A DNA stretch of 29,432 bases, from positions 1 through 29,432 of the forward strand of contig JAAYXZ010000061.1 of the NCBI GenBank assembly GCA_012515635.1, read 5' to 3'. The translations under genes were made by a program, and so were the position numbers. The notes beneath the pieces were generated by a model, which was given only the letters and a program-made list of their open reading frames with translations, was not told the origin of the DNA and made no database searches. This DNA is from Elusimicrobiota bacterium. Its GTDB lineage: Bacteria; Ratteibacteria; UBA8468; B48-G9; JAFGKM01. How positions within the stretch are numbered: position 1 is the first letter of the stretch; each line of letters begins with the position of its first letter. Shown piece after piece: positions 1-7,312 of the stretch.

Positions 1-36
1 AGGAAAGGTAGCAACTCAAGGGAGAGGGGACAGGGA
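1..36. repeat. Partial copy of a purine-rich palindromic repeat
   Basis: The first 36 bases match, almost base for base, the tail of the repeat unit at 1802-1892 (AAGGTAGCAACTCAAGGGAGAGGGGACAGG-type text). The unit is cut by the window edge, so only its right half is visible. It flanks the prepilin region on the left just as the larger cluster flanks it on the right. Confidence 0.7.
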
Positions 37-70
37 GATATATTTTCATTTTTTAGCGATAATCAACATC

Positions 71-304
71 TCATCTACCAATGTACGAATCTTCCATTGC
101 GCCCGACTGCAGCATCTCTGTTGAAAGAAATGCAACAACTCCCGGCAATTCATGATCACCACGATTTTGGTTTCCGTCAACCGGAGCAAAACGAACATCA
201 GAGTTAACGGATTCACCCTTTTTCCCTTTTTGGGCAAATTTCGCGAGCAGAGAATCATAACTTGCCTTAATATTCTTCATAGTTTCCAGAAAGATCTTTT
301 TCAT
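71..304 (-). CDS. Small hypothetical protein, 77 aa, possibly a broken gene
   Basis: A 77-residue frame starting MKKIFLETMKNIKASYD, bounded upstream by an in-frame stop just before the ATG and preceded only by a weak CGGAA ribosome site. The N-terminal third looks helical and basic; I recognise no domain. A second minus-strand frame (46-258) overlaps it and ends in the more protein-like LVDEMLIIAKK, so a one-base shift near its 3' end may have truncated an originally longer product. It lies downstream of prepilin 1 on the same strand. It may be a real small gene, a decayed gene or chance. Confidence 0.3.
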   Translation of the reverse strand: MKKIFLETMKNIKASYDSLLAKFAQKGKKGESVNSDVRFAPVDGNQNRGDHELPGVVAFLSTEMLQSGAMEDSYIGR

Positions 305-382
305 TTCCGCGTCTCTTTACATGGACGGCGGAATGACACAATCCATTGTCTGTGAAATAAAGGTCAATATGCAAACCATGAT

Positions 383-1177
383 TTAATTTCTGTCGTATAG
401 GGTATTGTCAATTCCGACATAACCTAAATTGTTAGACGTTTGGATGTCCTCACTGCTCGCATACACCCCGGCGTGAGTTGCATCTAACTTTTTCGACTCA
501 ACATGTCCGTCGCAAAAAGCCACGTTGGCTCTACCGTTGTGTCTGAAGTGAATACTTGGCGTTGATTCATAACTACCCCATTCACCATAGTCCCAATATG
601 GAGAGGTTACGAAACAATATTCTATAATGCCAGAGGTTTGCCAGATAGCGCAATCCGCCAACATTATTGTTTCCGAGGGTCTTCTAATTTGGGCTTCCTT
701 TGCAGGGAGTTCCGCTTCGGGCATACCCATCGGACCGCTGCCGCCGACATACTGGTCATTATAGCCATATCCACCGCCTCCGCCTTCCCATCCCGCTGTA
801 AATTTTTTAAAAGAAGGGCATGCTCTGATTTTCTTGTCCGGCAGATATGCATAGATAGGTGTTTTCGGAGTCATAACGAAACTGCTTGGTGACCACGGGT
901 TTCCCGAAACCCGTTCACCGAACCATCTGTGATTATTGGCACCGCATATGTCACTGGCAGCAGGCGGGTAATATCCATAATCTGCCGCGTACATAATAAA
1001 AGCCATTGCCAGTTGCCTCACATTACTTATACATACTACCTGTCTTGCTCTCTCCTGCGCTGTAGACAATGCCGGTAAAAGTAGCGCCGCGAGTGTCGCT
1101 ATTATCGCCACTACTACCAACAACTCTATCAACGTAAAACCATACTTCCAACGCTCTTTCCTGCAATACCTTTCCAT
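383..1177 (-). CDS. Type II secretion/type IV pilin-like prepilin, H-X9-DG type (prepilin 1)
   Basis: A 264-residue prepilin-like protein. A short basic leader is followed by the prepilin peptidase site G/FTLIELL and one hydrophobic helix (VVVAIIATLAALLLPAL), then the STAQERARQVVC segment typical of PVC-group prepilins. The C-terminus has H-X9-DG (RHNGRANVAFCDGH), the hallmark of the H-X9-DG prepilin subfamily (often annotated DUF1559-like). I chose the ATG at 1175-1177 because GGGAGGAG lies five bases upstream; a longer frame from 1216 has no such site. No pilus assembly genes are nearby, so its assembly partner and cargo are unknown. A paralogue lies at 26469-27209. The role (pseudopilin or surface fibre) is inferred from the family. 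Confidence 0.85.
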   Translation of the reverse strand: MERYCRKERWKYGFTLIELLVVVAIIATLAALLLPALSTAQERARQVVCISNVRQLAMAFIMYAADYGYYPPAASDICGANNHRWFGERVSGNPWSPSSFVMTPKTPIYAYLPDKKIRACPSFKKFTAGWEGGGGGYGYNDQYVGGSGPMGMPEAELPAKEAQIRRPSETIMLADCAIWQTSGIIEYCFVTSPYWDYGEWGSYESTPSIHFRHNGRANVAFCDGHVESKKLDATHAGVYASSEDIQTSNNLGYVGIDNTLYDRN

Positions 1178-1382
1178 TTTTTCTCCTCCCGCGAGGTTAC
1201 TTTCCTGGATAAACAATAGACCGGGCTCACCTTTTTAGGCATTACCGTTGCGGGGCAGCAGAAGGAATTACCACTTTCAGCGGAATCACCTTCATTTCCT
1301 TTGTCTATCCGGCACTACGTTAAGTTGCTTTGCCGCTCAAGATGTTCATATTTTTTTATCCTATAGGCACCTCCTTATAAAG

Positions 1383-1433
1383 GACAATCTGTGATTTTTT
1401 AGTGATAGGTTAGGATGTTTCTCCCAGATTGTC
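1383..1433. repeat. 9-bp perfect inverted repeat upstream of prepilin 1
   Basis: GACAATCTG (1383-1391) is the exact reverse complement of CAGATTGTC (1425-1433), with 33 bases between. On the minus strand it sits just upstream of CTTTATAAGGAGGTG, so it could be an RNA stem or an operator for what follows. Function unknown. Confidence 0.5.
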
Positions 1434-1584
1434 AAACAATCTTTTCCAATACAGAGTGAGCCTATAAGAAAGCCTAATGTCTTTGCAAACCAAGTATGCG
1501 ACAGTCGATAAAAACTTGTTCAGATAAGGGAAAAGGACAGAGGAGAGATAAACGCCCTTGCCTTTCGCTAAATTGGTAATAATT

Positions 1585-1945
1585 TTCACCCTCACCCTAA
1601 GCCCTCTCCCCTCAAGGGAGAGGGGAAAAAGGAAGAGAAGCGAGGGAAGGTAGCAACTCAAAGGAGAGGGAAAAGAAGAACAGAGGTGAGAAAGAAAAAT
1701 GAAAAAAGCAAGACCTGACCCCATTAACAACTTAAGGCGAGAATTATTCTTCTCTCCGCTCCTCCCCCTTGAGGGAGGGTGTTAAAAAGATATTCACCCT
1801 TTTCACCCTCACCCTAAGCCCTCTCCCCTCAAGGGAGAGGGGAAAAAGGAAGAGAAGCAAGGAAAGGTAGCAACTCAAGGGAGAGGGGACAGGAAAGAAG
1901 AGAAAAGCGAGGGAAGGTAGTCACTCAAGGGAGAGGGGAAAGGAA
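1585..1945. repeat. Cluster of REP-like palindromic, purine-rich repeats
   Basis: Two long copies (1585-1670 and 1802-1887) share the same order of blocks: TTCACCCTCACCCTAAG, a hairpin CCCTCTCCC-CTCAA-GGGAGAGGG (1602-1624; 1819-1841), then AAAAAGGAAGAGAAGC and GGTAGCAACTCAA. Half copies follow at about 1870-1892 and 1909-1940; another half copy is at 1-36. A related palindrome, CTCCCCCTTGAGGGAGG, lies near 1761-1779. From about 1616 to 1980 the plus strand is mostly purine, interrupted by the palindromes. Confidence 0.85.
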
Positions 1946-1992
1946 AGGAAGCGAGAGAAAACAAGAAAAGGTGGGGAGGGGAGAGTTGGGTG

Positions 1993-2021
1993 TTGATAAG
2001 CGGTGTAAAAAGGATTAAAAT
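1993..2021 (+). promoter_or_regulatory. Sigma-70-type promoter, leaderless geometry
   Basis: TTGATA (1993-1998), 17-base spacer, TAAAAT (2016-2021), then six bases to the ATG at 2028. The predicted start site falls on the A of the ATG, so the mRNA would have no leader. Confidence 0.65.
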
Positions 2022-2027
2022 TAGGGA

Positions 2028-2504
2028 ATGGACCACTCATGGAAAACAGGGTTTAGTTTCGGGCTTACCTCAGGCATTATAACGACACTGGGACTGATAT
2101 CAGGGCTTTTGTCAGGGACTCAATCAAAGACCATCGTTCTCGGAGGTATTCTTACCATTGCCGTTGCGGATGCTTTCTCAGACGCGCTTGGCATACATAT
2201 ATCCGAAGAGGCGGAGATAAAACACAGCGCAAAAGAGATATGGACAGCAACTTTTGCAACCTTTATCTCAAAGTTTATATTCTCTTCGTCTTTTCTTATT
2301 CCTGTTTGGTTTTTGCCTCTAAATACCGCTTTCATAGTAAGTATTGCTTGGGGTATGTTTCTGCTGATTATTTTTAGTTATATCCTTGCGAAAGAGCAAG
2401 AAGAAAGCCCTCTGAAGGTTATAGGGGAACATCTTTTAATTGTTATAGTAGTTCTTGTCCTTACACAATATATCGGAAAGTTCATCTCAGAAAAGTTCTG
2501 TTAA
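2028..2504 (+). CDS. Small VIT1/CCC1-like membrane protein
   Basis: A 158-residue integral membrane protein. The N-terminal half, FGLTSGIITTLGLISGLLSG then VADAFSDALGIHISEEAE, follows the VIT1/CCC1 pattern: a glycine-rich first helix, then a helix with acidic residues before a cytosolic acidic segment. Three further hydrophobic segments follow (about residues 73-90, 98-116, 130-150). VIT1/CCC1 proteins move Fe2+ or Mn2+ across membranes and are usually well over 200 residues, so this is a short version lacking much of the cytosolic metal-binding stalk. Metal transport is inferred from the family. It is transcribed alone, converges with the 2541-3113 gene and has no ribosome site, in line with its promoter geometry. 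Confidence 0.65.
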   Translation: MDHSWKTGFSFGLTSGIITTLGLISGLLSGTQSKTIVLGGILTIAVADAFSDALGIHISEEAEIKHSAKEIWTATFATFISKFIFSSSFLIPVWFLPLNTAFIVSIAWGMFLLIIFSYILAKEQEESPLKVIGEHLLIVIVVLVLTQYIGKFISEKFC

Positions 2505-2540
2505 CTATCCCTGTTGCCTGCAATCATAACAAGAACTATT

Positions 2541-3113
2541 CTATTTATTACGGTAATAGTCTATAGCAAGAAACTTTTTCTCCTTGCTCAAACTATACCA
2601 ATGTTCCATAGAGATAGGCATCTCTATTTTTTCTTGTCCGACATAGACAATCGTTTTGCTTCTGGTCTGCTGCCCGAATATATTGTTATAATACTTAAAA
2701 CCCACATCTATCCCATAAAAATCGCTGTCGTTTCTTGCAGGCGTAGTATATTTAAAGACAGGCGCTTTGATAAGAACAAACGCTGCGGCTGTAATACCAA
2801 AAACAGTAATGTAAAATTTTGTGTTTTTGAATATCCCGAACCTCTCCCGCAAGGGTCTCTTCTCTTCAATAATAGGGGTGTATTTCTGCGCTGCCGCAGG
2901 CGGAGGTTTTATTTCTTTTACTTCTTTTTTCTCTATCTTTATCTTTTGTCTCGTCTGAGTTTTTTTAGTTTTTCTTCTTCTTTCAATCTCTTCTTCTATA
3001 ATATCCGGAGCGCCGTTGAGTTGTAGGTCGCCCAATTCTTTCTGCAGTTTTTTTATGTTTTGGTCTATATCCCGCCCTTCGCCTATACTGAACTTATCAT
3101 CTTTGCCCTTCAT
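2541..3113 (-). CDS. Hypothetical single-pass membrane protein with charged coiled-coil N-terminus
   Basis: A 190-residue protein of unknown function. Residues 15-70 are strongly charged and probably helical or coiled (EEEIERRRKTKKTQTRQK), followed by a proline-alanine linker (PPPAAAQ). One membrane span lies at about 100-118 (FYITVFGITAAAFVLIKA). The C-terminal 70 residues are aromatic-rich and likely extracytoplasmic. GGAGGAG sits a few bases before the ATG. It follows the zinc-finger membrane protein at 3136-3408 with a 22-base gap and is probably co-transcribed with it, so the two may act together at the membrane. Confidence 0.7.
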   Translation of the reverse strand: MKGKDDKFSIGEGRDIDQNIKKLQKELGDLQLNGAPDIIEEEIERRRKTKKTQTRQKIKIEKKEVKEIKPPPAAAQKYTPIIEEKRPLRERFGIFKNTKFYITVFGITAAAFVLIKAPVFKYTTPARNDSDFYGIDVGFKYYNNIFGQQTRSKTIVYVGQEKIEMPISMEHWYSLSKEKKFLAIDYYRNK

Positions 3114-3135
3114 TTTACTGCTCCTCCGTTATTTA

Positions 3136-3408
3136 TTACCAGAATAATTTTTTTACTGTCATAAATATCACTAAAAGCACAACTACAAATATTATAAATC
3201 TTATAAGCCCTGCCTTTCCTCCGCTTTTATTTCTCTTCTCTTCAATCTCTTCAGCCCGCTGGGAAAAGACAGAGAACCTGTCCGCACACTCCTCGCTGCA
3301 AAATATACCTTCCCCTCTTATGATACGACACTCGCCGCACAAAGGTCTTCCGCATTGCTTACACCTTGTCACAGAGGGTCTGCCCGTATGGAAAAAACAT
3401 TCAGCCAT
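3136..3408 (-). CDS. B-box-like zinc-binding membrane protein
   Basis: A 90-residue protein. The N-terminus holds C4, H7, C16, C19, C24, C27, C37 and C41 in a spacing like B-box or related double zinc-finger domains (CKQCGRPLCGEC, then FCSEEC). A charged stretch follows, then one C-terminal membrane span (about residues 69-86), so the zinc module probably faces the cytoplasm as a tail-anchored protein. GGGGGAG lies four bases before the ATG. It is the first gene of a two-gene minus-strand unit with 2541-3113. Proteins of this shape are common in bacteria but usually uncharacterised. Confidence 0.7.
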   Translation of the reverse strand: MAECFFHTGRPSVTRCKQCGRPLCGECRIIRGEGIFCSEECADRFSVFSQRAEEIEEKRNKSGGKAGLIRFIIFVVVLLVIFMTVKKLFW

Positions 3409-3437
3409 TTCTCCCCCTTTGTAATCACTTTAATTTT

Positions 3438-3466
3438 AGTATACCAACCTATAAACGAAATAGCAA
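3438..3466 (-). promoter_or_regulatory. Promoter for the zinc-finger membrane protein unit
   Basis: On the minus strand, TTGCTA (3466-3461), 17-base spacer, TATACT (3443-3438). It lies back to back with the plus-strand promoter at 3473. Confidence 0.5.
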
Positions 3467-3472
3467 GAAGCA

Positions 3473-3501
3473 TTGACAGGACACAAAAAAAATTATACAG
3501 T
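3473..3501 (+). promoter_or_regulatory. Promoter for the AsmA-like gene
   Basis: TTGACA at 3473-3478. The -10 is either TACAGT (3496-3501, 17-base spacer) or TATACA (3494-3499, 15-base spacer). Either places the start within about 10 bases of the ATG at 3517. Confidence 0.5.
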
Positions 3502-3516
3502 AAGCGCAGAGAACTT

Positions 3517-5120
3517 ATGAAATCAAAGAAAAAAAGCAAACTGGCCTTTGTATTATTTACAGGTCTGCTTATAATACTTACGGTTGTCTTCCTGAGCGAG
3601 TGGTACCTTATACGCAAGGTTTCCTCCCTTACCAACAACCAGATTACCATCGGCTCTATTAACTACACTCCCCCTTTGTCCCTGACACTCAGAAAGGTAG
3701 CAATTTCATACCAGAGATTCCCGCAAATACTGTTGCGGTCATTATCCATACGGAGAGTGTTTGCGAAACAAGCATTTGCCTTTTCAAGTCCCGGAACAAT
3801 CACCATACAGGACGGACAAAGAGATGTGCATATCAGGGGCTCTGTATCGGGAAACTACAAAGAAGGAACCATAGACATACAAAAAACATACATCACTATT
3901 GAAGACCTTGGCGATTTTGAAGTAAAAGGGGCTCTTGAACAATGGGGCAAGGAAGGGATAACTCTGGTAATAGCGCTTAACGGAACAGAGATAGAGCAGG
4001 TAAAGGAGATGTTCGGACTGAACCTTCCTTTCAGCGGCAGAGCAACAGGGACATTGTCGTTTGACTATTCAAAGAAAGAAGAGAGAAATCTTCTGCGGTT
4101 TGATATAGATGTGAAGGAACTTGTAGCGGATGGAAACAAACTCAATGCGCATATAAGCGGCGCACACAATACAAAAGAGGGAAGGACCGACATAACAGAA
4201 GGGAGACTCCTCAACAGCAGCGGCGGACGGATTGATTTTAACGGATTCATTGATAAGGAGAACTTCACGCTGAACTTTAATACACAGAACATGCCGCTGG
4301 AAGACCTTTTAAACCTCATCCCCGAAGACATAAGGACAAAATACAACATTTCGGTAAATGGCGGAAGCGCATCCCTAAAGGATTTCAGAATAGAATCGCT
4401 AAAAAAAAAGTCCGTTTGAGCGGAGACCTGCATATTCATGCTGAAAATCTGAATATTCTTAATTTTTCTCTCAACAACTTCTATTTAGACCTCCCAAACA
4501 ACCTTTTCGGGGCAGAGAAAATTTCTTTTTACCAATTATCTGTCAACAACATAAAAGGAATACTTTCGGATATAACTCAAGGACAGCTTTCTTTCTCCTT
4601 TTACGGCGGCACAGGAGTTGTCACATACAATATAGAAGACCTGCGCTCAAAACCTCCCGTCTCATTCAATATGCAGGTAAATAATATAAACATCTCTAAA
4701 CTTATCCATGATTTGAATGAAGAGATATATGTGTCGGGCTTTCTGAATGCGGAGGGCAAGGGCTCTTTCAACAAAGACCAGCCGCAATTGGATATTGTTT
4801 TTGAGTCAAGAAAAAAGAGCGGGGTGAAACAGGTAATGAACTTCGGGGCAATAAAAGTCATATCATCCCTGTCAGGAAGCCCTGTAAAAAGTTTTGGAAC
4901 ATCCGATTTTCCTTACAGCATAATAAAGGGCAGGGCAATAATAAACGACGGCTATCTCACCATTGAAGGGCGAGCGGGCAGAAAAGGGGAACAGGACATA
5001 CTGATAAAGAAAGGGCTTTTCAAAGGTATCAACCTTTTTATAGACCGCAGGTTCAACTCCATAAAGATAGATGACCTGCAACGCAGGATTATGCATGCGG
5101 TAGAGACGATGAAAAAATAG
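3517..5120 (+). CDS. AsmA-like envelope protein, interrupted by a -1 frameshift at A9
   Basis: The first frame (3517-4419, 300 aa) starts MKSKKKSKLAF, with one membrane anchor (about residues 8-26), then repeated beta-rich segments like those of AsmA/YhdP/TamB proteins, which span the periplasm and affect lipid transport or outer-membrane assembly. It stops at TGA 4417-4419. The same kind of sequence continues in the -1 frame (…KKK VRLSGDLHIHAENL… to TAG at 5118-5120), giving about 534 aa. The crossover lies on nine A residues (4401-4409) containing A-AAA-AAG in frame, the dnaX slippery heptamer. A -1 slip, or one missing A in the assembly, restores a single protein. I chose the ATG at 3517; upstream codons overlap the divergent gene. 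The AsmA assignment rests on architecture, not a clear motif. Confidence 0.6.
4404..4410 (+). promoter_or_regulatory. dnaX-type slippery heptamer (candidate -1 frameshift site)
   Basis: In the zero frame the codons read CTA AAA AAA AAG TCC GTT TGA; the heptamer A-AAA-AAG is positioned for a -1 tandem slip that enters the downstream frame. An AAAGGA (4377-4382) lies upstream but farther than the 10-base spacing known for E. coli dnaX, and only a weak stem follows. An assembly or real single-base deletion in the A-run is the main alternative. Confidence 0.4.
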
Positions 5121-5190
5121 CCCCAACGGGATTCGAACCCGTGTCTGATGGCTGAGAACCACCTGTCCTAGGCCTCTAGACGATGGGGCC
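5118..5190 (-). tRNA. tRNA-Glu (CTC)
   Basis: On the minus strand the acceptor GGCCCCA (5190-5184) pairs with TGGGGCT (5125-5119), G1-U72 included; discriminator A at 5118. The D-arm is GTC/GAC, the anticodon stem GGTGG/CCATC with loop TTCTCAG, so the anticodon is CTC; the T-arm is ACGGG-TTCGAAT-CCCGT. CCA is not encoded. The last three bases of the mature tRNA overlap the stop codon of the convergent AsmA-like gene. Confidence 0.92.
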
Positions 5191-5236
5191 AAGAATAAAT
5201 CCGCCAAAAAACCTTCAGCGAACAATTTTAATATGT

Positions 5237-5242
5237 TATAAT
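5237..5242 (+). promoter_or_regulatory. -10 element for the PHP-domain gene
   Basis: A perfect TATAAT at 5237-5242; the best -35 at 17 bases is a weak TTCAGC (5214-5219). The start would be near 5249, giving a leader of only about 11 bases and no ribosome site before ATG 5260. Confidence 0.45.
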
Positions 5243-5259
5243 ACTTGAAAAGCGCTATT

Positions 5260-6306
5260 ATGTCAAGATATACAGAGATAAAGGGCTGTATTCACATACA
5301 CTTCCCCTTAAAAAAGCTGGAGAGAGAGATTGAACTGCTTGGCAAGGCAGGAGAGAGAGCAGGCGCTGATTTTATTGTCATCAACAGCCACACTCCTAAA
5401 AAATACCCGCTCAAATATGGGAAAACATTCCGAAGAGAGGGGTATTACCATAACACGCTTGTCATAACCGCTGAAGAGACAGATGACAGGCAACGGCAGA
5501 ACCACCTGCTCGTCATAGGCGGAGAGAGGTGGTATGGGAACAAAGACGCAACAGAGAATGTTCTCTCCGAAATCAGCAGACACAATACCGTATCCTTTGC
5601 CGCCCATCCTGACGGATTCCACAAACTCTATGTTGTGAAAAAAGAGCATTTCTGGAACAATTGGGACACAGATAGTTTTACGGGGATAGAGGTCTGGTCT
5701 ATGCTCTTTGACTGGGCTAAACATACAAGAACATACAACCTTCCCGCAAGGTATCTCGGTTTCCCCGCAAACCTTCAGGGCCCCTCGCAAAATGTCCGCT
5801 CTATATGGGACAGGGTATCCTTAACCAGAAAAGTGGTAGGCATATCGGGACTGGATATACATTATCTGCCTTTCTTGTTTCGTCTTTTGGATATCAATAA
5901 AAGTTTTCAATATTACAGCGTGTTCAAATGCCTCCGCAACCATCTTCTGATTACCAAGCCGCTCACAGGCGTCCCTGCACAGGACAAACAGGTTATCATA
6001 GACACATTGAGACGCGGCTCCCTGTTTTTCGCCAACGACCTTATTGCCGACAGTTCCGGTTTTTTCTTCGGAACGCATAATGGAGAAAAGACAATGGGCG
6101 ATACCGTCCTAACAGGCACAGATCTGATTGTTCAAAGCCCTGTCAAAGCAAGTATGCGGATTATCCATAACGGAAGAACCATATCAGAGGAGGATACAAC
6201 GCAAAAAAAATGGGCGCCTGAATCAGCGGGTATTTACAGGGTGGAGATAGCCCTTAAAGGCAACCCATGGATATTCTCAAATCATATGCGGGTAGAGAAC
6301 GCTTAA
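5260..6306 (+). CDS. PHP-domain metal-dependent phosphoesterase-like protein
   Basis: A 348-residue protein of the PHP (polymerase and histidinol phosphatase) superfamily. Visible motifs: HIH at residues 12-14 (motif I), INSHTP, TAEETDD, AAHPDG and SGLDIH near the C-terminal part of the metal site. These histidines and acids would bind two or three metal ions in the TIM-like barrel. PHP proteins hydrolyse phosphate esters or nucleotides; this one is longer than small PHP phosphatases and ends in a beta-rich domain (about residues 270-348), as in PHP proteins annotated as secreted or attached to the envelope, though I see no signal peptide. Start: ATG 5260 is preferred; a TTG at 5245 in the same frame lies too close to the -10. 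The substrate is unknown. Confidence 0.75.
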   Translation: MSRYTEIKGCIHIHFPLKKLEREIELLGKAGERAGADFIVINSHTPKKYPLKYGKTFRREGYYHNTLVITAEETDDRQRQNHLLVIGGERWYGNKDATENVLSEISRHNTVSFAAHPDGFHKLYVVKKEHFWNNWDTDSFTGIEVWSMLFDWAKHTRTYNLPARYLGFPANLQGPSQNVRSIWDRVSLTRKVVGISGLDIHYLPFLFRLLDINKSFQYYSVFKCLRNHLLITKPLTGVPAQDKQVIIDTLRRGSLFFANDLIADSSGFFFGTHNGEKTMGDTVLTGTDLIVQSPVKASMRIIHNGRTISEEDTTQKKWAPESAGIYRVEIALKGNPWIFSNHMRVENA

Positions 6307-6317
6307 CAGAACTCCAG

Positions 6318-6346
6318 TTGCACAAAAGAAAAAGTAGTGGTAAAAT
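6318..6346 (+). promoter_or_regulatory. Promoter for the YHS-dnaQ pair
   Basis: TTGCAC (6318-6323), 17-base spacer, TAAAAT (6341-6346), preceded by TGG (extended -10). A good AAGGAGG (6361-6367) then precedes ATG 6378. Confidence 0.6.
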
Positions 6347-6377
6347 CTCTGCCAGCAAGCAAGGAGGATAATATATT

Positions 6378-6539
6378 ATGGCTATCAAGAAATACAAAGA
6401 TCTGGTATGCAGAATGTGGCTGAAAAAAGAGACGAAGAACAAAGCGGAAAAAGACGGGAAGGACTATTATTTCTGCAGTCCCGCATGTAAAGAGAAGTTT
6501 GAGAAAGACCCTGAAAAATATATTAAACTTGTGGGATAA
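6378..6539 (+). CDS. Small YHS-domain protein
   Basis: A 53-residue protein that is almost entirely one YHS domain. The usual DPVCGM start is altered to DLVCRM (C11), and the second half keeps the family's YYFCSPACKEKFEKDPEKY (C33, C37). YHS domains bind metal ions and occur alone or attached to copper ATPases and monooxygenases. AAGGAGG lies 10 bases before the ATG. Its TAA shares an A with the ATG of the next gene (TAATG), so translation of the exonuclease is probably coupled to it. Role: small cytoplasmic metal-binding protein, inferred. Confidence 0.85.
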   Translation: MAIKKYKDLVCRMWLKKETKNKAEKDGKDYYFCSPACKEKFEKDPEKYIKLVG

Positions 6540-7060
6540 TGGAAGAGATACAGGAACTTGTAGCGCTTGATGTTGAAACCACAGGGCTTAACCCTGCGGA
6601 AGACAGAATCATAGAGATTGCCCTTATAAGAATAAAAAAGGGAAACATCGCAGAGAATTTTGTAACACTGCTGAACCCTGAGAGAAGCATCCCGCCGGAG
6701 GTTTCATCTATCCACGGAATAACCGATGACGACATCAGAGAATCGCCTTTCTTCAGGGATATCGCCACAAAAGTTATTGATATCATCAACGAACGGACTA
6801 TTTTAGTTCATAATGCCGCTTTTGATATACCCTTCGTGAAAAAAGAATTGAACCTATGCGGTATAGAACTATCCGATATAAAAATCATAGACACACTGGC
6901 GATAGCAAGAGAGCATTTCTTCTTCCGCAAAAACTCTTTATCCGTTATAGCCGCCCATTACGGCATAGACATTTCAGGCGTTCACAGGGCTGAAGCGGAT
7001 GCGAAAATAACCTATAGCGTTTACCGCAAACTATTAGAAGACCTTCAAGGGAAAAAATAA
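6539..7060 (+). CDS. DnaQ-like DEDDh 3'-5' exonuclease
   Basis: A 173-residue exonuclease domain with all three motifs: Exo I DVETTG (D11, E13), Exo II HNAAFD (D96) and Exo III HRAEADA (H149, D154), the DEDDh set that coordinates two metal ions. The length fits a stand-alone epsilon-like proofreading subunit or an RNase T/ExoX-like enzyme; there is no PolC or helicase fusion. SHGITDDDI-type text (SIHGITDDDI) is typical of the DnaQ/PolC branch. Whether it proofreads for a DnaE or acts in repair or RNA processing cannot be told here. It is translated from the YHS gene's stop overlap. Confidence 0.88.
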   Translation: MEEIQELVALDVETTGLNPAEDRIIEIALIRIKKGNIAENFVTLLNPERSIPPEVSSIHGITDDDIRESPFFRDIATKVIDIINERTILVHNAAFDIPFVKKELNLCGIELSDIKIIDTLAIAREHFFFRKNSLSVIAAHYGIDISGVHRAEADAKITYSVYRKLLEDLQGKK

Positions 7061-7312
7061 ATTTGACAAAAATATATGCATATGGAAAAATATTTCCATA
7101 ATTAGGATTAGAAAAGCAATGAAACAGATTTATTATGCAGTATCAGGAGTAACAAGGATATTAGTTGAACCTACCTGTATGTATTTCCATTCCGATGAGC
7201 AATACTCTTAATCTGTTTAAAATATCTGGTTTCATTTATTACCCCCTGCACACGGTATTCCGAGTATCTATAAGGAGCCGCAACATCAGGGGTTGAGAAA
7301 GGAGGGAATAGC
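7061..7312 (+). promoter_or_regulatory. Long structured leader of the cold-shock gene
   Basis: No convincing gene in 252 bases. TTGACA (7063-7068) with a poor -10 (AAAAAT, 7086-7091) may be the promoter. AAACAGATT (7122-7130) can pair with AATCTGTTT (7210-7218), or AATGAAAC-AGAT (7118-7129) can pair with ATCTG-GTTTCATT (7224-7236); the two are mutually exclusive. CCCCTG (7243-7248) pairs with CAGGGG (7287-7292) just before the GGAGG (7301-7305). Long switchable leaders are known for cspA. Confidence 0.45.

Larger units (their letters stand above)
1178..2027. other. Gene-poor intergenic region, about 850 bp
   Basis: No convincing gene. It holds, left to right: a strong Shine-Dalgarno-like AAGGAGGTG on the minus strand (about 1368-1376) followed only by very short open frames; a 9-bp inverted repeat (1383-1391 with 1425-1433); and the purine-rich palindromic repeat cluster from about 1585 to 1980. 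The apparent minus-strand frame across 1410-1730 is translated repeat. Confidence 0.7.

Noticed and set aside
1410..1730. A 106-codon minus-strand frame
   Set aside because: It is largely the translation of the palindromic repeat (PLSLEGRGLRVRVK text), has no ribosome site and low-complexity composition.
2514..3026. 170-codon plus-strand frame opposite the 190-aa membrane protein
   Set aside because: Phe/Arg/Ser-rich shadow text; the minus frame has a ribosome site, a clear span and sensible composition.
7119..7211. A 30-codon frame MKQIYYAVSG in the cold-shock leader
   Set aside because: No ribosome site, and its bases form the leader stems; better explained as structured RNA.
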